A stretch of 64,000 nt of DNA from Methylocella sp. Lineage in GTDB: Bacteria; Pseudomonadota; Alphaproteobacteria; Rhizobiales; Beijerinckiaceae. Shown here piece by piece: positions 17,510 to 26,157 of this stretch. The translations under genes and the position numbers were made by a program. The stretch lies in NCBI GenBank assembly GCA_037200525.1, contig JBBCGG010000001.1:4394501-4458500 (forward strand), read 5' to 3'. Numbering within the stretch: position 1 is the first letter of the stretch; every line of letters begins with the position of its first letter. Below the pieces are notes generated by a model that saw only the letters and a list, made by a program, of their open reading frames with translations, did not search any database and was not told the DNA's origin.

Positions 17510-18215
17510 AGCTAGCCCGGCGTGCAATTTCGCACATCGCCGGAAGATGATGTCCGCTAGCCCTGAGCTACTATTTCAGCACCTAAAAATTTACAATTAT
17601 GAGCAGCCGATGGCCATCTCTCCGCCGCCATCCTTTCGCACGAGCGATGCGCGGGCCGGAAGCCGCTTCGGCGGCGGGACTTGGCCATCCCATTCCTAAG
17701 CCGCGTCGCGAGCTTCAATCGGCGTTGATCCGCGTCCAAAAATACGGAGCGCAGGCGGGTCGAGACCTGGTCTTGCCGTAAGTCTCGCAGACGCGCTATA
17801 AGCACCCGCTTAGCCGAGCGAAATCATCCCAGCTTTTATCAACTTGGGCGCGGGTCGCTCAACAAAGTCACGATCGTTGCGCGCGATTGCGATCCATGTT
17901 TAAGAGCAGATTGATGATTTCCCAGCCGAAGGTCCGCCGACTGAATAGGTTTATCGATGTCCGAGAGTTCAGGCTAATTTTCTAAAGGATAAAATCATAC
18001 AAATCCTGCCCATTAGGACATCTTCTTGCGCAACGGATGCCTAACGAGCCACTCAATAAGAAGAGTTTAATGATGATCCATTGCAATCGATTGTGATTAG
18101 TGCGGTCAACGCTCATGCGCTATGATAATAGTTGCATAAAATTTATACATCTGTCCAAATTTCTGCTCCCTTCTTAGTCGCTGACGCCGCCATGGGCTTG
18201 CGCGAAAGGCTCTTT
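17510..18215. other. Long gap upstream of the polyketide operon
   Basis: About 700 bases without a supported gene. Frames at 17557-17805 (minus) and 17599-17781 (plus) show no domains. The final 250 bases are clearly more AT-rich (for example around 17975-18160) and probably contain the operon promoter and any operator. A ribosome binding site GAAAGG lies at 18203-18208. Confidence 0.4.
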
Positions 18216-19268
18216 ATGAACGATGCAACCGCGCTGGTGTCCGTCGCAACCGCCTCGCCCCCGCATAATTTCTTTCAGCGAGATGTTGCCTCGCTCGCCC
18301 GCAGCCTTTTTGGCGAACGCTATCCGGACTTCGAGCGACTTTCGCGCGTCTTTTTGAACACCGGCATTGTCCAGCGCCAGGGCGTGAAACCCGTTGAATG
18401 GTATCTCGAGCCGCGGGCCTGGCCCGAACGGACGCAAGCCTATCTTGAAGGGGCGCGCGATCTATTCGTCGCCGCGACTGAACTTGCGCTCAGCCGCGCT
18501 GGGCTGACCGCTGCGCAGATCGATACGGTCGTCGCTGTCTCATCGACGGGGATTGCGACGCCGAGCCTCGAAGCGCGCGCGGCGGCTCATGTCGGATTCC
18601 GGCGAAATATCTCGCGCGTTCCTATTTTTGGCCTCGGCTGCGCAGGCGGGGTCACGGGACTTTCGATCGCTTCGCGTTTGGCGCAGGCGCAACCAGGCAC
18701 GAATGTTTTGTTCGTCGCCGTCGAACTCTGCACCTTGGCGCTTCGTCTCGACGAATTGACTCCCGCCAATATCGTGGCCACGAGCTTGTTCGGCGACGGC
18801 GCCGCCGCCTGCATTGTTCGCGCGGGCGATGGCGGCGATGTTCTCGTCGAGGGCGCAGGCGAGTATCTGTGGCCGGACACGTTGGACATCATGGGCTGGA
18901 GCGTCGATCCGGAGGGATTTGGCGTGATCTTCCAGAGCTCCATTCCTGCGTTTGTCCACGAAAATATGCGCACCGCGGTCAGCGACATTTTAGCGCGCTT
19001 CGACCTCTCAATCGACGATGTCGAACGATTTATCTGTCATCCCGGCGGCGCCCGCGTGGTCAAGGCGCTTGAGGCTGCGTTGTCGTTGGGTCAAGGCTCG
19101 CTCGATCACGAGCGAAGCGTTCTGGCCGATCACGGCAATATGTCCGCCCCAACGGTTTTGTTCGTCCTTGAACGGATGTTGAAGAGCAAAATGCCGAATC
19201 GAGCCGTTATGACCGCGCTCGGACCAGGATTTACCGCCAGCTGCGTCTCCCTGCGGCGGGCCGCATGA
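18216..19268 (+). CDS. Type III polyketide synthase (chalcone/alkylresorcinol synthase-like)
   Basis: 350-residue thiolase-fold enzyme that extends an acyl-CoA starter with malonyl-CoA and cyclises the chain to a resorcinol, pyrone or similar ring. The catalytic triad is seen: Cys142 in FGLGCAGGVTGLS, His275 in CHPGGARVV, Asn308 in DHGNMSAPTVLF; the His-Asn spacing equals that of plant chalcone synthase. A LGPGF loop is near the C-terminus. The start at 18216 has GAAAGG 7 bases upstream; 18192 is a possible longer start. It heads an operon whose next gene overlaps by 4 bases. The downstream methyltransferase makes a methylated phenolic lipid or pyrone the likeliest product (inference). Confidence 0.9.
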   Translation: MNDATALVSVATASPPHNFFQRDVASLARSLFGERYPDFERLSRVFLNTGIVQRQGVKPVEWYLEPRAWPERTQAYLEGARDLFVAATELALSRAGLTAAQIDTVVAVSSTGIATPSLEARAAAHVGFRRNISRVPIFGLGCAGGVTGLSIASRLAQAQPGTNVLFVAVELCTLALRLDELTPANIVATSLFGDGAAACIVRAGDGGDVLVEGAGEYLWPDTLDIMGWSVDPEGFGVIFQSSIPAFVHENMRTAVSDILARFDLSIDDVERFICHPGGARVVKALEAALSLGQGSLDHERSVLADHGNMSAPTVLFVLERMLKSKMPNRAVMTALGPGFTASCVSLRRAA

Positions 19269-19780
19269 GCCTCTCCGCCATCATATTGGCGTTGGTGACC
19301 GCGCAGCGGGTCGGCGAGCTGCTTCTGTCGCGGCGCAATACCGCGCGCCTCGTGGCGCGGGGCGCGATCGAAATCGGCAAGTCCCATTATCCCTATCTCG
19401 TCGCCATGCATGCCGCCTGGTTGCTGACGATCTGGGCGTTGGGGGTCGGCCAACCGGTCCAGTTCTTCTGGCTTGCCTTGTTTTGCTGTCTGCAGGTTTT
19501 GCGGGCGTGGGTCATTGCGACGCTCGCTGGCCGCTGGACGACGCGGATCATCGTGCTGCCTGGCGCAGATCTCGTGAAAAGCGGTCCATATCGTTTCATA
19601 TCGCATCCCAATTACATCGTCGTCTGCGCGGAAATTGCCGTCTTCCCGATGGTCTTCGGCCTGCCTTGGGTGGCCGTCACGTTTTCCATCCTTAACGCTC
19701 TCGTCCTCGCCGTCCGAATAACAATCGAGAATCGCGCCCTGGCGGCGAACTCATCTTTGTTTCCGTCCGTCAGGTCATGA
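19265..19780 (+). CDS. Isoprenylcysteine carboxyl methyltransferase-like membrane methyltransferase (SrsB-like)
   Basis: 171 residues with about four hydrophobic segments. The ICMT-family C-terminal core is seen as SGPYRFISHPNYIVVCAEI, the S-adenosylmethionine-binding block of this family, followed by a Glu-Asn-Arg motif (TIENRALAANS). In Streptomyces griseus the ICMT-like SrsB O-methylates alkylresorcinols made by the type III PKS SrsA; the same gene pair order here suggests the same kind of step. ATGA overlap with the PKS and with the next gene implies coupled translation. The position of methylation is not predictable. Confidence 0.8.
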   Translation: MSLSAIILALVTAQRVGELLLSRRNTARLVARGAIEIGKSHYPYLVAMHAAWLLTIWALGVGQPVQFFWLALFCCLQVLRAWVIATLAGRWTTRIIVLPGADLVKSGPYRFISHPNYIVVCAEIAVFPMVFGLPWVAVTFSILNALVLAVRITIENRALAANSSLFPSVRS

Positions 19781-21336
19781 CCTCCGAGAGCGCGCCCTAT
19801 ATCGAAGCGCAATCCTTCGAAAGAGCCCGCATCGGCACATGGTTTGGATTCGGCCTGATGTGCCTTGGCATGTTCATGGCGATCCTCGACGTCCAAGTCG
19901 TGGCGACATCGCTGCCCAATATTCAGGGCGCACTCAACATCAAGCCCGACGCGATGAGCTGGATTCAAACAGCCTATTTAACGGCGGAGGTGGTTGCGAT
20001 CCCGCTGACCGGCGGACTGATGCGCGTGTTCACCATGCGCTGGCTGTTCGTCGGGGCGACCGCCGCTTTCACCTTCGCGTCGATCTGCTGCGCCTTCAGC
20101 AGCGGCTTCTCGAGTCTTGTCGCGTTCCGCGTCATCCAAGGATTTTCGGGCGGAACCCTGATCCCTTTGGTTTTCTCGGCCGTCTTTCTCTTGTTTCCCA
20201 AGCGGCAAGAAGGCCTCGCGACGACGCTCGCGGGCGTCCTCGCCATGCTTGGCCCAACCGTCGGACCAATTGTCGGCGGCTGGATCACCGAGACCTATTC
20301 ATGGCACTGGCTGTTTCTCATCAATGTCGCTCCGGGACTGATCGCAGTCGGCTTGACCCCGGCGTTGCTGCCGCGCGATAGGCCGGATTTACGCCATGCA
20401 AGGACTCTCGATTGGCTTTCGCTCATCCTGCTGATCATCGCCTTGGCATGTCTTGAGATCGGATTGAAGCAGGCGCCGGAGGCGGGTTGGACGGCCGCAT
20501 CGACATTGGGTCTGCTTGGCGCAAGCGTCCTCGCCGGGGCCTTTTTCGCGAAGAAAACCTTGAGGGCGGCTCAAAAGATCGTCGATCTCGCCACGTTGAA
20601 AAACCTCTCTTTTGCGATTGGCTGCGTTCTCAGCCTCTGTCTTGGCGTCGGGCTGTTTGGCTCTGTCTATCTGATGCCTGTGTTTCTCGCCTATGTCCGC
20701 GGTCACGACTCGTTGGAGATCGGCACGGTCATGCTGGTGACCGGCTTGGCCCAACTGGCGACGGCGCCGCTTGCAGTCTTTCTCGAAACCAAGATCGACG
20801 CTCGCCTATTGACGGCGCTGGGCTTTGCCCTGTTCGCGCTGGGTCTTGGAGCCTCCGCGTTCGACACGATCGACGCCGACTTCGATGAGATGTTGTGGCC
20901 CCAAATCATACGCGGCGTCGCGATCATGTTCTGCCTGCTTCCGCCAACCCGCATCGCGCTCGGCAACCTTTCGCCAAAGCAAGTTCCTGACGCAAGCGGA
21001 CTGTTCAATCTGATGCGGAATCTCGGAGGGGCGATCGGCCTCGCCCTTGTCGACACCGTCCTTTATGGACGCATCCCGATCCATGCCGAGGCGTTGAAAG
21101 TCGGCCTCATGGCGGGCGATGCATCGGCCGCGCTCGCGGTCGGACTTTCGCCAAGCAGAGTTGCGCAGAAAGCCGGGGCGCCTATCGACGCGGCGACTGA
21201 AGCCTATGTGCGGCCCTTTGTCGAAAGAGGCGCTTTCGTGATGAGCGCAAACGAAGCCTGGCTTCTGCTAGCCGCCTTTTCTCTCATCGGCTTGGTGGGG
21301 ATTGCATTGCTCGCGAAAAGGTCCGCTCAAAGGTGA
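19777..21336 (+). CDS. DHA2-family MFS exporter
   Basis: 519 residues with the 14-helix DHA2 pattern: MFMAILDVQVVATSLPNIQGAL (helix 1, motif D1-type) is followed by motif A-like and motif C (GVLAMLGPTVGPIVGGWITE). The C-terminal half contains the NLMRNLGGAIGLA block common to EmrB/FarB exporters. It overlaps the methyltransferase upstream (ATGA) and the next gene downstream (GTGA). Lying inside the polyketide operon without an EmrA adaptor, it is best read as the exporter of the product across the inner membrane, or as self-resistance. The frame is intact, unlike the EmrB copy at 10211-11775. Confidence 0.9.
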   Translation: MTSESAPYIEAQSFERARIGTWFGFGLMCLGMFMAILDVQVVATSLPNIQGALNIKPDAMSWIQTAYLTAEVVAIPLTGGLMRVFTMRWLFVGATAAFTFASICCAFSSGFSSLVAFRVIQGFSGGTLIPLVFSAVFLLFPKRQEGLATTLAGVLAMLGPTVGPIVGGWITETYSWHWLFLINVAPGLIAVGLTPALLPRDRPDLRHARTLDWLSLILLIIALACLEIGLKQAPEAGWTAASTLGLLGASVLAGAFFAKKTLRAAQKIVDLATLKNLSFAIGCVLSLCLGVGLFGSVYLMPVFLAYVRGHDSLEIGTVMLVTGLAQLATAPLAVFLETKIDARLLTALGFALFALGLGASAFDTIDADFDEMLWPQIIRGVAIMFCLLPPTRIALGNLSPKQVPDASGLFNLMRNLGGAIGLALVDTVLYGRIPIHAEALKVGLMAGDASAALAVGLSPSRVAQKAGAPIDAATEAYVRPFVERGAFVMSANEAWLLLAAFSLIGLVGIALLAKRSAQR

Positions 21337-22136
21337 CGACCCGTTCGACGCGCGCGGCGATCGCGATCATCTATGGCCTTTGCTGCCACGCCGCCTTCGC
21401 GCTCGGCGTCGGAGCAATGATGGCTGCGATGTTCTTCGGCATGAGCCGCTCGCTCGGCGCGCTTTCGGCGCCATGGAGTTTTGCGGCCAATGGATTTCTC
21501 CTGATCCAATTTCCCATTCTGCATTCATGGCTGCTATCGCGACCGGGGCGCTCGCTCCTGAGCCGTCTGGCCCCGTTCGCTCTCGGCGATCGGCTTACCA
21601 CGACGACATATGCGTTCATTGCGTCGGTGCAGGTGGGGCTGCTGTTTGTCTTGTGGTCTCCCTCGGGAATCATATGGTGGCAAGCGAGCGGTCTCGCGCT
21701 AGCCGCTATCAGCTCCCTTTACGCGACCGCTTGGCTGCTTCTTTTGAGATCGATCATCGACGCCGGCTTTGCAATGCAGGTCGGCTTGCTGGGTTGGCGG
21801 GCTGTCGCGAAGGATGTCGCGCCCAAATATCCTCCGATGCCAAAGCTCGGTCTTTTCCGCATTTGCAGACAGCCTATCTATGTTTCGTTTGCGTTGACGC
21901 TTTGGACAACGCCGACCGTGACGCCGGATCAGCTGGTCGTTGCGACGGCTCTGACGGCCTATTGTCTGATCGGACCGATGTTCAAGGAGGCCCGCTTCAA
22001 GCGCTTATTCGGGGACCAGTTCGAGGCGTATCGACAAGAGGTGCCTTACTTGCCCCAGTGGCCGCGCCGCTCGGCGTTGATCCTTCAGAGGGAAGCCGGT
22101 CCGGCGCGCTGCGATTCGAGCTTGCCAAACATTTAG
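21333..22136 (+). CDS. Second NnrU/ICMT-like integral membrane protein
   Basis: 267 residues, six or more hydrophobic segments. The C-terminal part has FRICRQPIYVSFALTLWTTP and later FGDQFEAYRQEVPYLPQW, the spaced motifs of the methyltransferase/NnrU-type (MddA-like) membrane family. The start is a GTG whose bases overlap the exporter stop (GTGA, 21333-21336). A second membrane methyltransferase-like protein in the same operon could methylate another position or act on the lipid tail; it could also be a non-catalytic NnrU-like protein. Methyltransferase activity is inferred only. Confidence 0.7.
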   Translation: MTTRSTRAAIAIIYGLCCHAAFALGVGAMMAAMFFGMSRSLGALSAPWSFAANGFLLIQFPILHSWLLSRPGRSLLSRLAPFALGDRLTTTTYAFIASVQVGLLFVLWSPSGIIWWQASGLALAAISSLYATAWLLLLRSIIDAGFAMQVGLLGWRAVAKDVAPKYPPMPKLGLFRICRQPIYVSFALTLWTTPTVTPDQLVVATALTAYCLIGPMFKEARFKRLFGDQFEAYRQEVPYLPQWPRRSALILQREAGPARCDSSLPNI

Positions 22137-22211
22137 AAAGCGCAGCGACTGAACGCTCGCCTCGTCCGAAGCGCGCAATTTCGATGTCATTCGTAGAAGG
22201 TTCGTCGAACC

Positions 22212-23141
22212 ATGAAACGTAGATCTTTCCTCGCCGCAACCGCGACTCTTTGCTCTGCAATCGCATCAAAGTCGTTTGCCGCGTCCCCTGCCATATTTTT
22301 GGGCTACGACCAGGAGCAGCTCGACAAAGCTTACGACCAATCCTTTTGGGCGCCGCAGATGAAGGAGTCCGAAGCAACCGACAGCGCGGCGAGCGTCGCG
22401 GTGCGCCGAGCGATGCCGCCCTCGACGGAACAATACGGGCCGAATGCGGCCGATCTGATCGACATTTTCGCGCCGGTCGGAGCGCATGACGCGCCGATCT
22501 TCGTCTACATCCACGGCGGCGCCTGGATCCGCAATACAAGGCTGGACGCCTCATATCCGGCCCCTACCCTGACCGGTCGCGGCGCCGCCTATCTCGCGCC
22601 CGATTTCGGGAGCCTCAAGACTTCGCGCCTGCCGGAGATGGTGGAGTCATGCCGCCTCGCCCTGGAATGGACGGCGCGCAATGCCGCCAGCTTCGGCGGC
22701 GATGCTACCCGAATCTTTCTCGCCGGCCACTCCTCCGGCGCTCACCTTGCGGCCTGCGCGCTCGCCACCGACTGGACCGCCCGCGGCCTGCCAGCCGACC
22801 TCATCAAAGGCGCTTTCTTAATGAGCGGCATGTATGATCTTTATCCGGTGCTTCTTTCGTCGCGCAGGAGCTTCCTGCATCTCACGGAGAAAGAGGCGAC
22901 GGAGTTTAGCCCGATACGGCATTTGGACCGCATCAACTGCCCGGTCGCCGTCCTCAACGCCGATCAGGACAGCCCCGAATTCAAGCGCCAATCAGACGTT
23001 TTCGCCGACGCGCTGAGGGGCATGGGGCGGCTGGCGAACCGCACCGTCGTGTTCAACGCCAACCATTTCCAAGAGCCCGAGCAACTGACCCGGGCCGATA
23101 GCGAGGTCAGCCAGGCGGTCTTCTCCCTGATGGGACTGTGA
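22212..23141 (+). CDS. Secreted alpha/beta-hydrolase (BD-FAE/kynurenine formamidase-like esterase)
   Basis: 309 residues beginning with a twin-Arg-like signal (MKRRSFLAATATLCSA ... SFAASP). It has the oxyanion block VYIHGGAWIR, the nucleophile elbow LAGHSSGAHLAA (Ser in GHSSGA), and a late His in VVFNANHFQEPEQL, with Asp in VLNADQDSPEF. These are the features of the esterase group that includes kynurenine formamidases. It follows the polyketide operon by 75 bases on the same strand and may be cotranscribed, for instance as an esterase acting on the exported product (inference). Confidence 0.85.
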   Translation: MKRRSFLAATATLCSAIASKSFAASPAIFLGYDQEQLDKAYDQSFWAPQMKESEATDSAASVAVRRAMPPSTEQYGPNAADLIDIFAPVGAHDAPIFVYIHGGAWIRNTRLDASYPAPTLTGRGAAYLAPDFGSLKTSRLPEMVESCRLALEWTARNAASFGGDATRIFLAGHSSGAHLAACALATDWTARGLPADLIKGAFLMSGMYDLYPVLLSSRRSFLHLTEKEATEFSPIRHLDRINCPVAVLNADQDSPEFKRQSDVFADALRGMGRLANRTVVFNANHFQEPEQLTRADSEVSQAVFSLMGL

Positions 23142-23278
23142 CGCCTCGCAGGCATGTTTTTCCGCGATCTGCAATGGTATCTTCCTCAATTCGGCCAATC
23201 ATTGTATCTGGGGCGCAACACGAGCTTCCCATTCCGAACATCCGCCGCAAACCCGTGCGCAACCCTTGGAGTTTATCG

Positions 23279-23881
23279 ATGAGCCCACCCAAATCGCTCC
23301 TGCAAATGGTCGGCGCGCCGGCGCATCCTTCACCGCTTGAGCGCTCGGCGCTCATTCTCATCGATATTCAGCGCGAATATTCCGACGGCGCCGTGCCTTT
23401 GGCGCGCGTGCATGAAGCCGCGGCCGAGGCCGCAAAAGTGCTGGAACTCGCGCGCCGCCATAACGTCCCGGTTTTCCATATCGCGCACTCGACCGGTCCC
23501 GGCGGACCGGTGTTTGACCCAAACGGCCCTTACTACGCTTTCCTTCCGGAAGTAGCGCCCTTGGCCTCGGAGACTGTTGTCGTAAAACCCCATGCGAATT
23601 GCTTCATCAAGACGGATCTCGATCAGTTGATCCGGCCCACCGGCCGACAGGAATTGATCATTGTGGGAAATATGACCCATGTCTGCGTTTCGGCCACGGC
23701 GCGATCGGCCGCTGAGCAATACGGCTACCGCGTCACCGTTGTTGGCGATGCAACTGCGGCGCGAGATCTGCCAAATCCACTCGGGGGAGTGGTCGAAGCC
23801 GAAACCGTTCGGCAGACGGCCTTGACAGAACTCGCGGATTTTTTCGCCATCGTCGTCAAGGACGCGTCCGCGTGGGGCTGA
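23279..23881 (+). CDS. Isochorismatase-family cysteine hydrolase
   Basis: 200 residues, cytoplasmic. The family triad is visible: Asp in SALILIDIQREY, Lys in VVVKPHANCF, Cys in GNMTHVCVSATAR. It therefore belongs to the nicotinamidase/ureidoacrylate/isochorismate hydrolase superfamily; the residues seen do not separate these activities. The start at 23279 has TTGGAG 7-12 bases upstream; a longer frame reaches back to 23138, where GTG would overlap the hydrolase stop. Same strand as the polyketide operon, but a biosynthetic link is unproven. Confidence 0.85.
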   Translation: MSPPKSLLQMVGAPAHPSPLERSALILIDIQREYSDGAVPLARVHEAAAEAAKVLELARRHNVPVFHIAHSTGPGGPVFDPNGPYYAFLPEVAPLASETVVVKPHANCFIKTDLDQLIRPTGRQELIIVGNMTHVCVSATARSAAEQYGYRVTVVGDATAARDLPNPLGGVVEAETVRQTALTELADFFAIVVKDASAWG

Positions 23882-23965
23882 CCCCTTTCGCCTAGCTCCA
23901 AGGCCCGCGACTTGATAGGTCGCGGGCTTCCATTAGAGATCCCGCCCCAGCCGAGAGGACAGCCC

Positions 23966-24286
23966 ATGTTCATCGCCATGAACCGTTTCAAAGTCATCAA
24001 GGATGAACAAAAGGCGTTCGAGAATATCTGGCTGACGCGAGATTCACGGCTCGACGAGGTCAAGGGTTTCGTCGCCTTCCATATGTTGCGCGGGCCGGAG
24101 CGCGAGGATCACGTGCTCTATTCTTCGCATACGGTCTGGGCGACGCAGGAGGATTTCCTCGCCTGGACAAAATCCGAACAATTTCGCGCCTCTCACAAGC
24201 AAGCCGGCGATCGCAAACCCATGACGCTCGGTCATCCGGAATTTGAAGGGTTTGAAGTCATTCAAACGATCGAGGCTAGCTCGTAA
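23966..24286 (+). CDS. ABM-domain monooxygenase (IsdG/HmoA-like)
   Basis: 106 residues, a single ferredoxin-like ABM domain. The pattern MFIAMNRFKV, GFVAFHMLRG, LYSSHTVWATQEDFLAW and FRASHKQAG is that of small heme-degrading monooxygenases (IsdG/HmoA), where the conserved His in the C-terminal ASH segment binds heme iron. The same fold also includes enzymes that oxidise polyketide phenols to quinones. Ribosome binding site GAGAGGA lies 7-13 bases before the ATG. Neighbours allow either reading: a TonB receptor 6 kb away favours heme, and the type III PKS operon directly upstream favours phenol oxidation. Confidence 0.75.
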   Translation: MFIAMNRFKVIKDEQKAFENIWLTRDSRLDEVKGFVAFHMLRGPEREDHVLYSSHTVWATQEDFLAWTKSEQFRASHKQAGDRKPMTLGHPEFEGFEVIQTIEASS

Positions 24287-24378
24287 GGCGAATAGAGAGT
24301 GATCCCAGAAATGTGAAGGGACTGCTTTAAAGCTGTGCATTCACAAGGATAGCGCTGCTCCGTCCCTGAGTGAGCGCC

Positions 24379-25377
24379 TCAATGCGGCGCTGGCAAGCCG
24401 GCCCGCATCCTCTCGCCAAATTCTATTTCGCTCAATCCCATTTCGATGCGATCCGAAACAGCCGATCGTTCGATAAGCTTGGCCAGCGGAAGCGACGTAT
24501 CAACGAGACCGTTCTCATAGGCATAGGAAGGCAGAAAGCCGTTGAGCACGACACGCCAGTCCACCGGGAACGTTGGGCTGAGGGCGCGCAACATCACAAA
24601 AATGGTCGTCGTGCAGTTTGTCGTGAGAGTATTGTAGAATTGCGGATGATCGGCGAGATCGCTGGCCTGCTGGATATATTCCAGAAGAAGCCCCCGCGCA
24701 GCCTCGGGCGTCGTTCGAATCCGATAGAGCCGCACGTCCTCGTGATCGGCCTTTCGCAAAAAGAGAAAATCGCGTTCATCGGCGGCGAGGAAAACGAGCT
24801 CGTACCGCTTGAAAAATCCTGCGATCGCCGAAAAAGCCTCGTCTCTTTCTTTTCGGATCTCGATTGAAAACATAAGATAGCGGCCATCCTCGAAGCCAAA
24901 GCTGACCATCGAGTGGGCGACCAGCGGACCCATAAAATACACGAGATAGAAATCGACGGATTTTACTTTCGAAAGATCATAGCTGCGGTCTTCCCAATTT
25001 TCCGTAAAGTCCGCGCGCGATCGCCATTTGAAATTGCGCACATTCTTCAGCGCGAGTTCATTGCCGCGCGCTATGCCTGTGACGCCATGAGCGACGTCGG
25101 GCGCCCAGTCGCGGTCATTGCTCGGCTTGATCGTTCCCCACCAAATGAGGAGCGTGGCGAAGGCCAGCGCATAGGCAAAGCCCAAGCGCCAGCGCCGTCC
25201 CAGGCCGACGAGGGCCAGAACAGCCAGAAGATCCAGCAGAACGGCAACGCCGATTCGCAGGACTGCGGGGCCCGGCATCTGGAACCATATTGCGAAGGAC
25301 CCCAATACAGCTGACACAAGGACAACGACGACAAGACAGAAGAGCCCAAGGCTTCGCGCAAAGCGGGGCATATTCAT
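24379..25377 (-). CDS. DUF4105 membrane-anchored protein
   Basis: 332 residues from the chosen start (MNMPRFARS). Three hydrophobic segments lie in the first 100 residues, then a periplasmic domain with conserved Cys/His-type patterns: HSMVSFGFEDGRYLMFSIEIRKE, RYELVFLAADERDFL and NTLTTNCTTTIFVML. These are characteristic of the DUF4105 (Lnb N-terminal periplasmic-like) family, thought from the Cys in NC and the fold to be papain-like. An upstream in-frame extension to 25428 is possible. It is convergent with the ABM gene. Function unknown. Confidence 0.8.
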   Translation of the reverse strand: MNMPRFARSLGLFCLVVVVLVSAVLGSFAIWFQMPGPAVLRIGVAVLLDLLAVLALVGLGRRWRLGFAYALAFATLLIWWGTIKPSNDRDWAPDVAHGVTGIARGNELALKNVRNFKWRSRADFTENWEDRSYDLSKVKSVDFYLVYFMGPLVAHSMVSFGFEDGRYLMFSIEIRKERDEAFSAIAGFFKRYELVFLAADERDFLFLRKADHEDVRLYRIRTTPEAARGLLLEYIQQASDLADHPQFYNTLTTNCTTTIFVMLRALSPTFPVDWRVVLNGFLPSYAYENGLVDTSLPLAKLIERSAVSDRIEMGLSEIEFGERMRAGLPAPH

Positions 25378-25429
25378 CAAACCACAGCACGAAGAATCTT
25401 CAACTCGGCGTCGTTGGAGTGAGAACATC

Positions 25430-26157
25430 TCGTGAAAGTATTTTTATTTATCACAAATTTCCTCAAATATTTAATATAATAACACGTATTAACTCTGCTA
25501 CAACAAATAAAATAGAACATATAAATGTAAATTGATATTTATCACTTTTAAGATAAGAAGTACTAAATACAATATTTGTAACTCTATACATACGACATCC
25601 TATCAAAATACAAAAAATACCAAAATAATAAAGGATCGATGTGCCAAATGAAGTAAGGAAAAATACAGCAAATGGAATCTGCACCTCACCTAATGCTACT
25701 TGCCGAAGCTGGCCCGAAAGAGTTGGGCCCTGATCGAACGTTACGGCTGCAAGAAACGATCCTCCGCAAGTCTCTTTGCCGCTTTGCACGAGAGAATCAA
25801 GATTATTTTTTGGAATCTCTATTTATTTCAGCGCTAAGGATGGGCATTGAACTAAAGCTTCCGAAGTACCGTCATAATATTTCTCAGCTATTTTGTAGAG
25901 TTCTGACTGATGAATGACGATAGGATTGAGACTAACAACATCAATAAACGAATATCGTAGGGTGGCCATCCAATCGTAGGAAGCAAAGCAATAGCTAGGT
26001 CATTCACGGATTCGCCGTCCGTTCCAATCAAAGCCTTTCAGCTTCCAGAGGGCGGCGGAGTACAAACAAATTCATCGCCAACTTGTTTTAAAAAATGGCG
26101 GTGTTTTGCTCATCTGTCATTCGACAAAATATTTCGCGCACAATTGTTTTGGCCGCC
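25430..26157. other. AT-rich island without a supported gene
   Basis: From about 25430 to 25670 the sequence is strikingly AT-rich, against a background near 60 percent GC; GC rises again gradually to 26100. A hydrophobic minus-strand frame (25463-25789, with FAVFFLTSFGTSILYYFGIF and a second hydrophobic stretch) and a plus-strand frame (25672-25917) overlap each other and match no family I know. T-rich codons alone give hydrophobic residues, so neither is accepted. The stretch looks like foreign or decayed DNA. No transposase or repeat ends are visible. Confidence 0.5.

Noticed and set aside
24700-24730. T-loop-like GTTCGAATCC suggesting a tRNA
   Set aside because: It is inside the DUF4105 coding sequence and no cloverleaf can be drawn around it. 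No tRNA was found elsewhere in the window.
25463-25789. Hydrophobic 108-codon minus-strand frame in the AT-rich island
   Set aside because: T-rich sequence alone yields Phe/Leu/Ile; no ribosome binding site or family match; overlaps another frame on the other strand.
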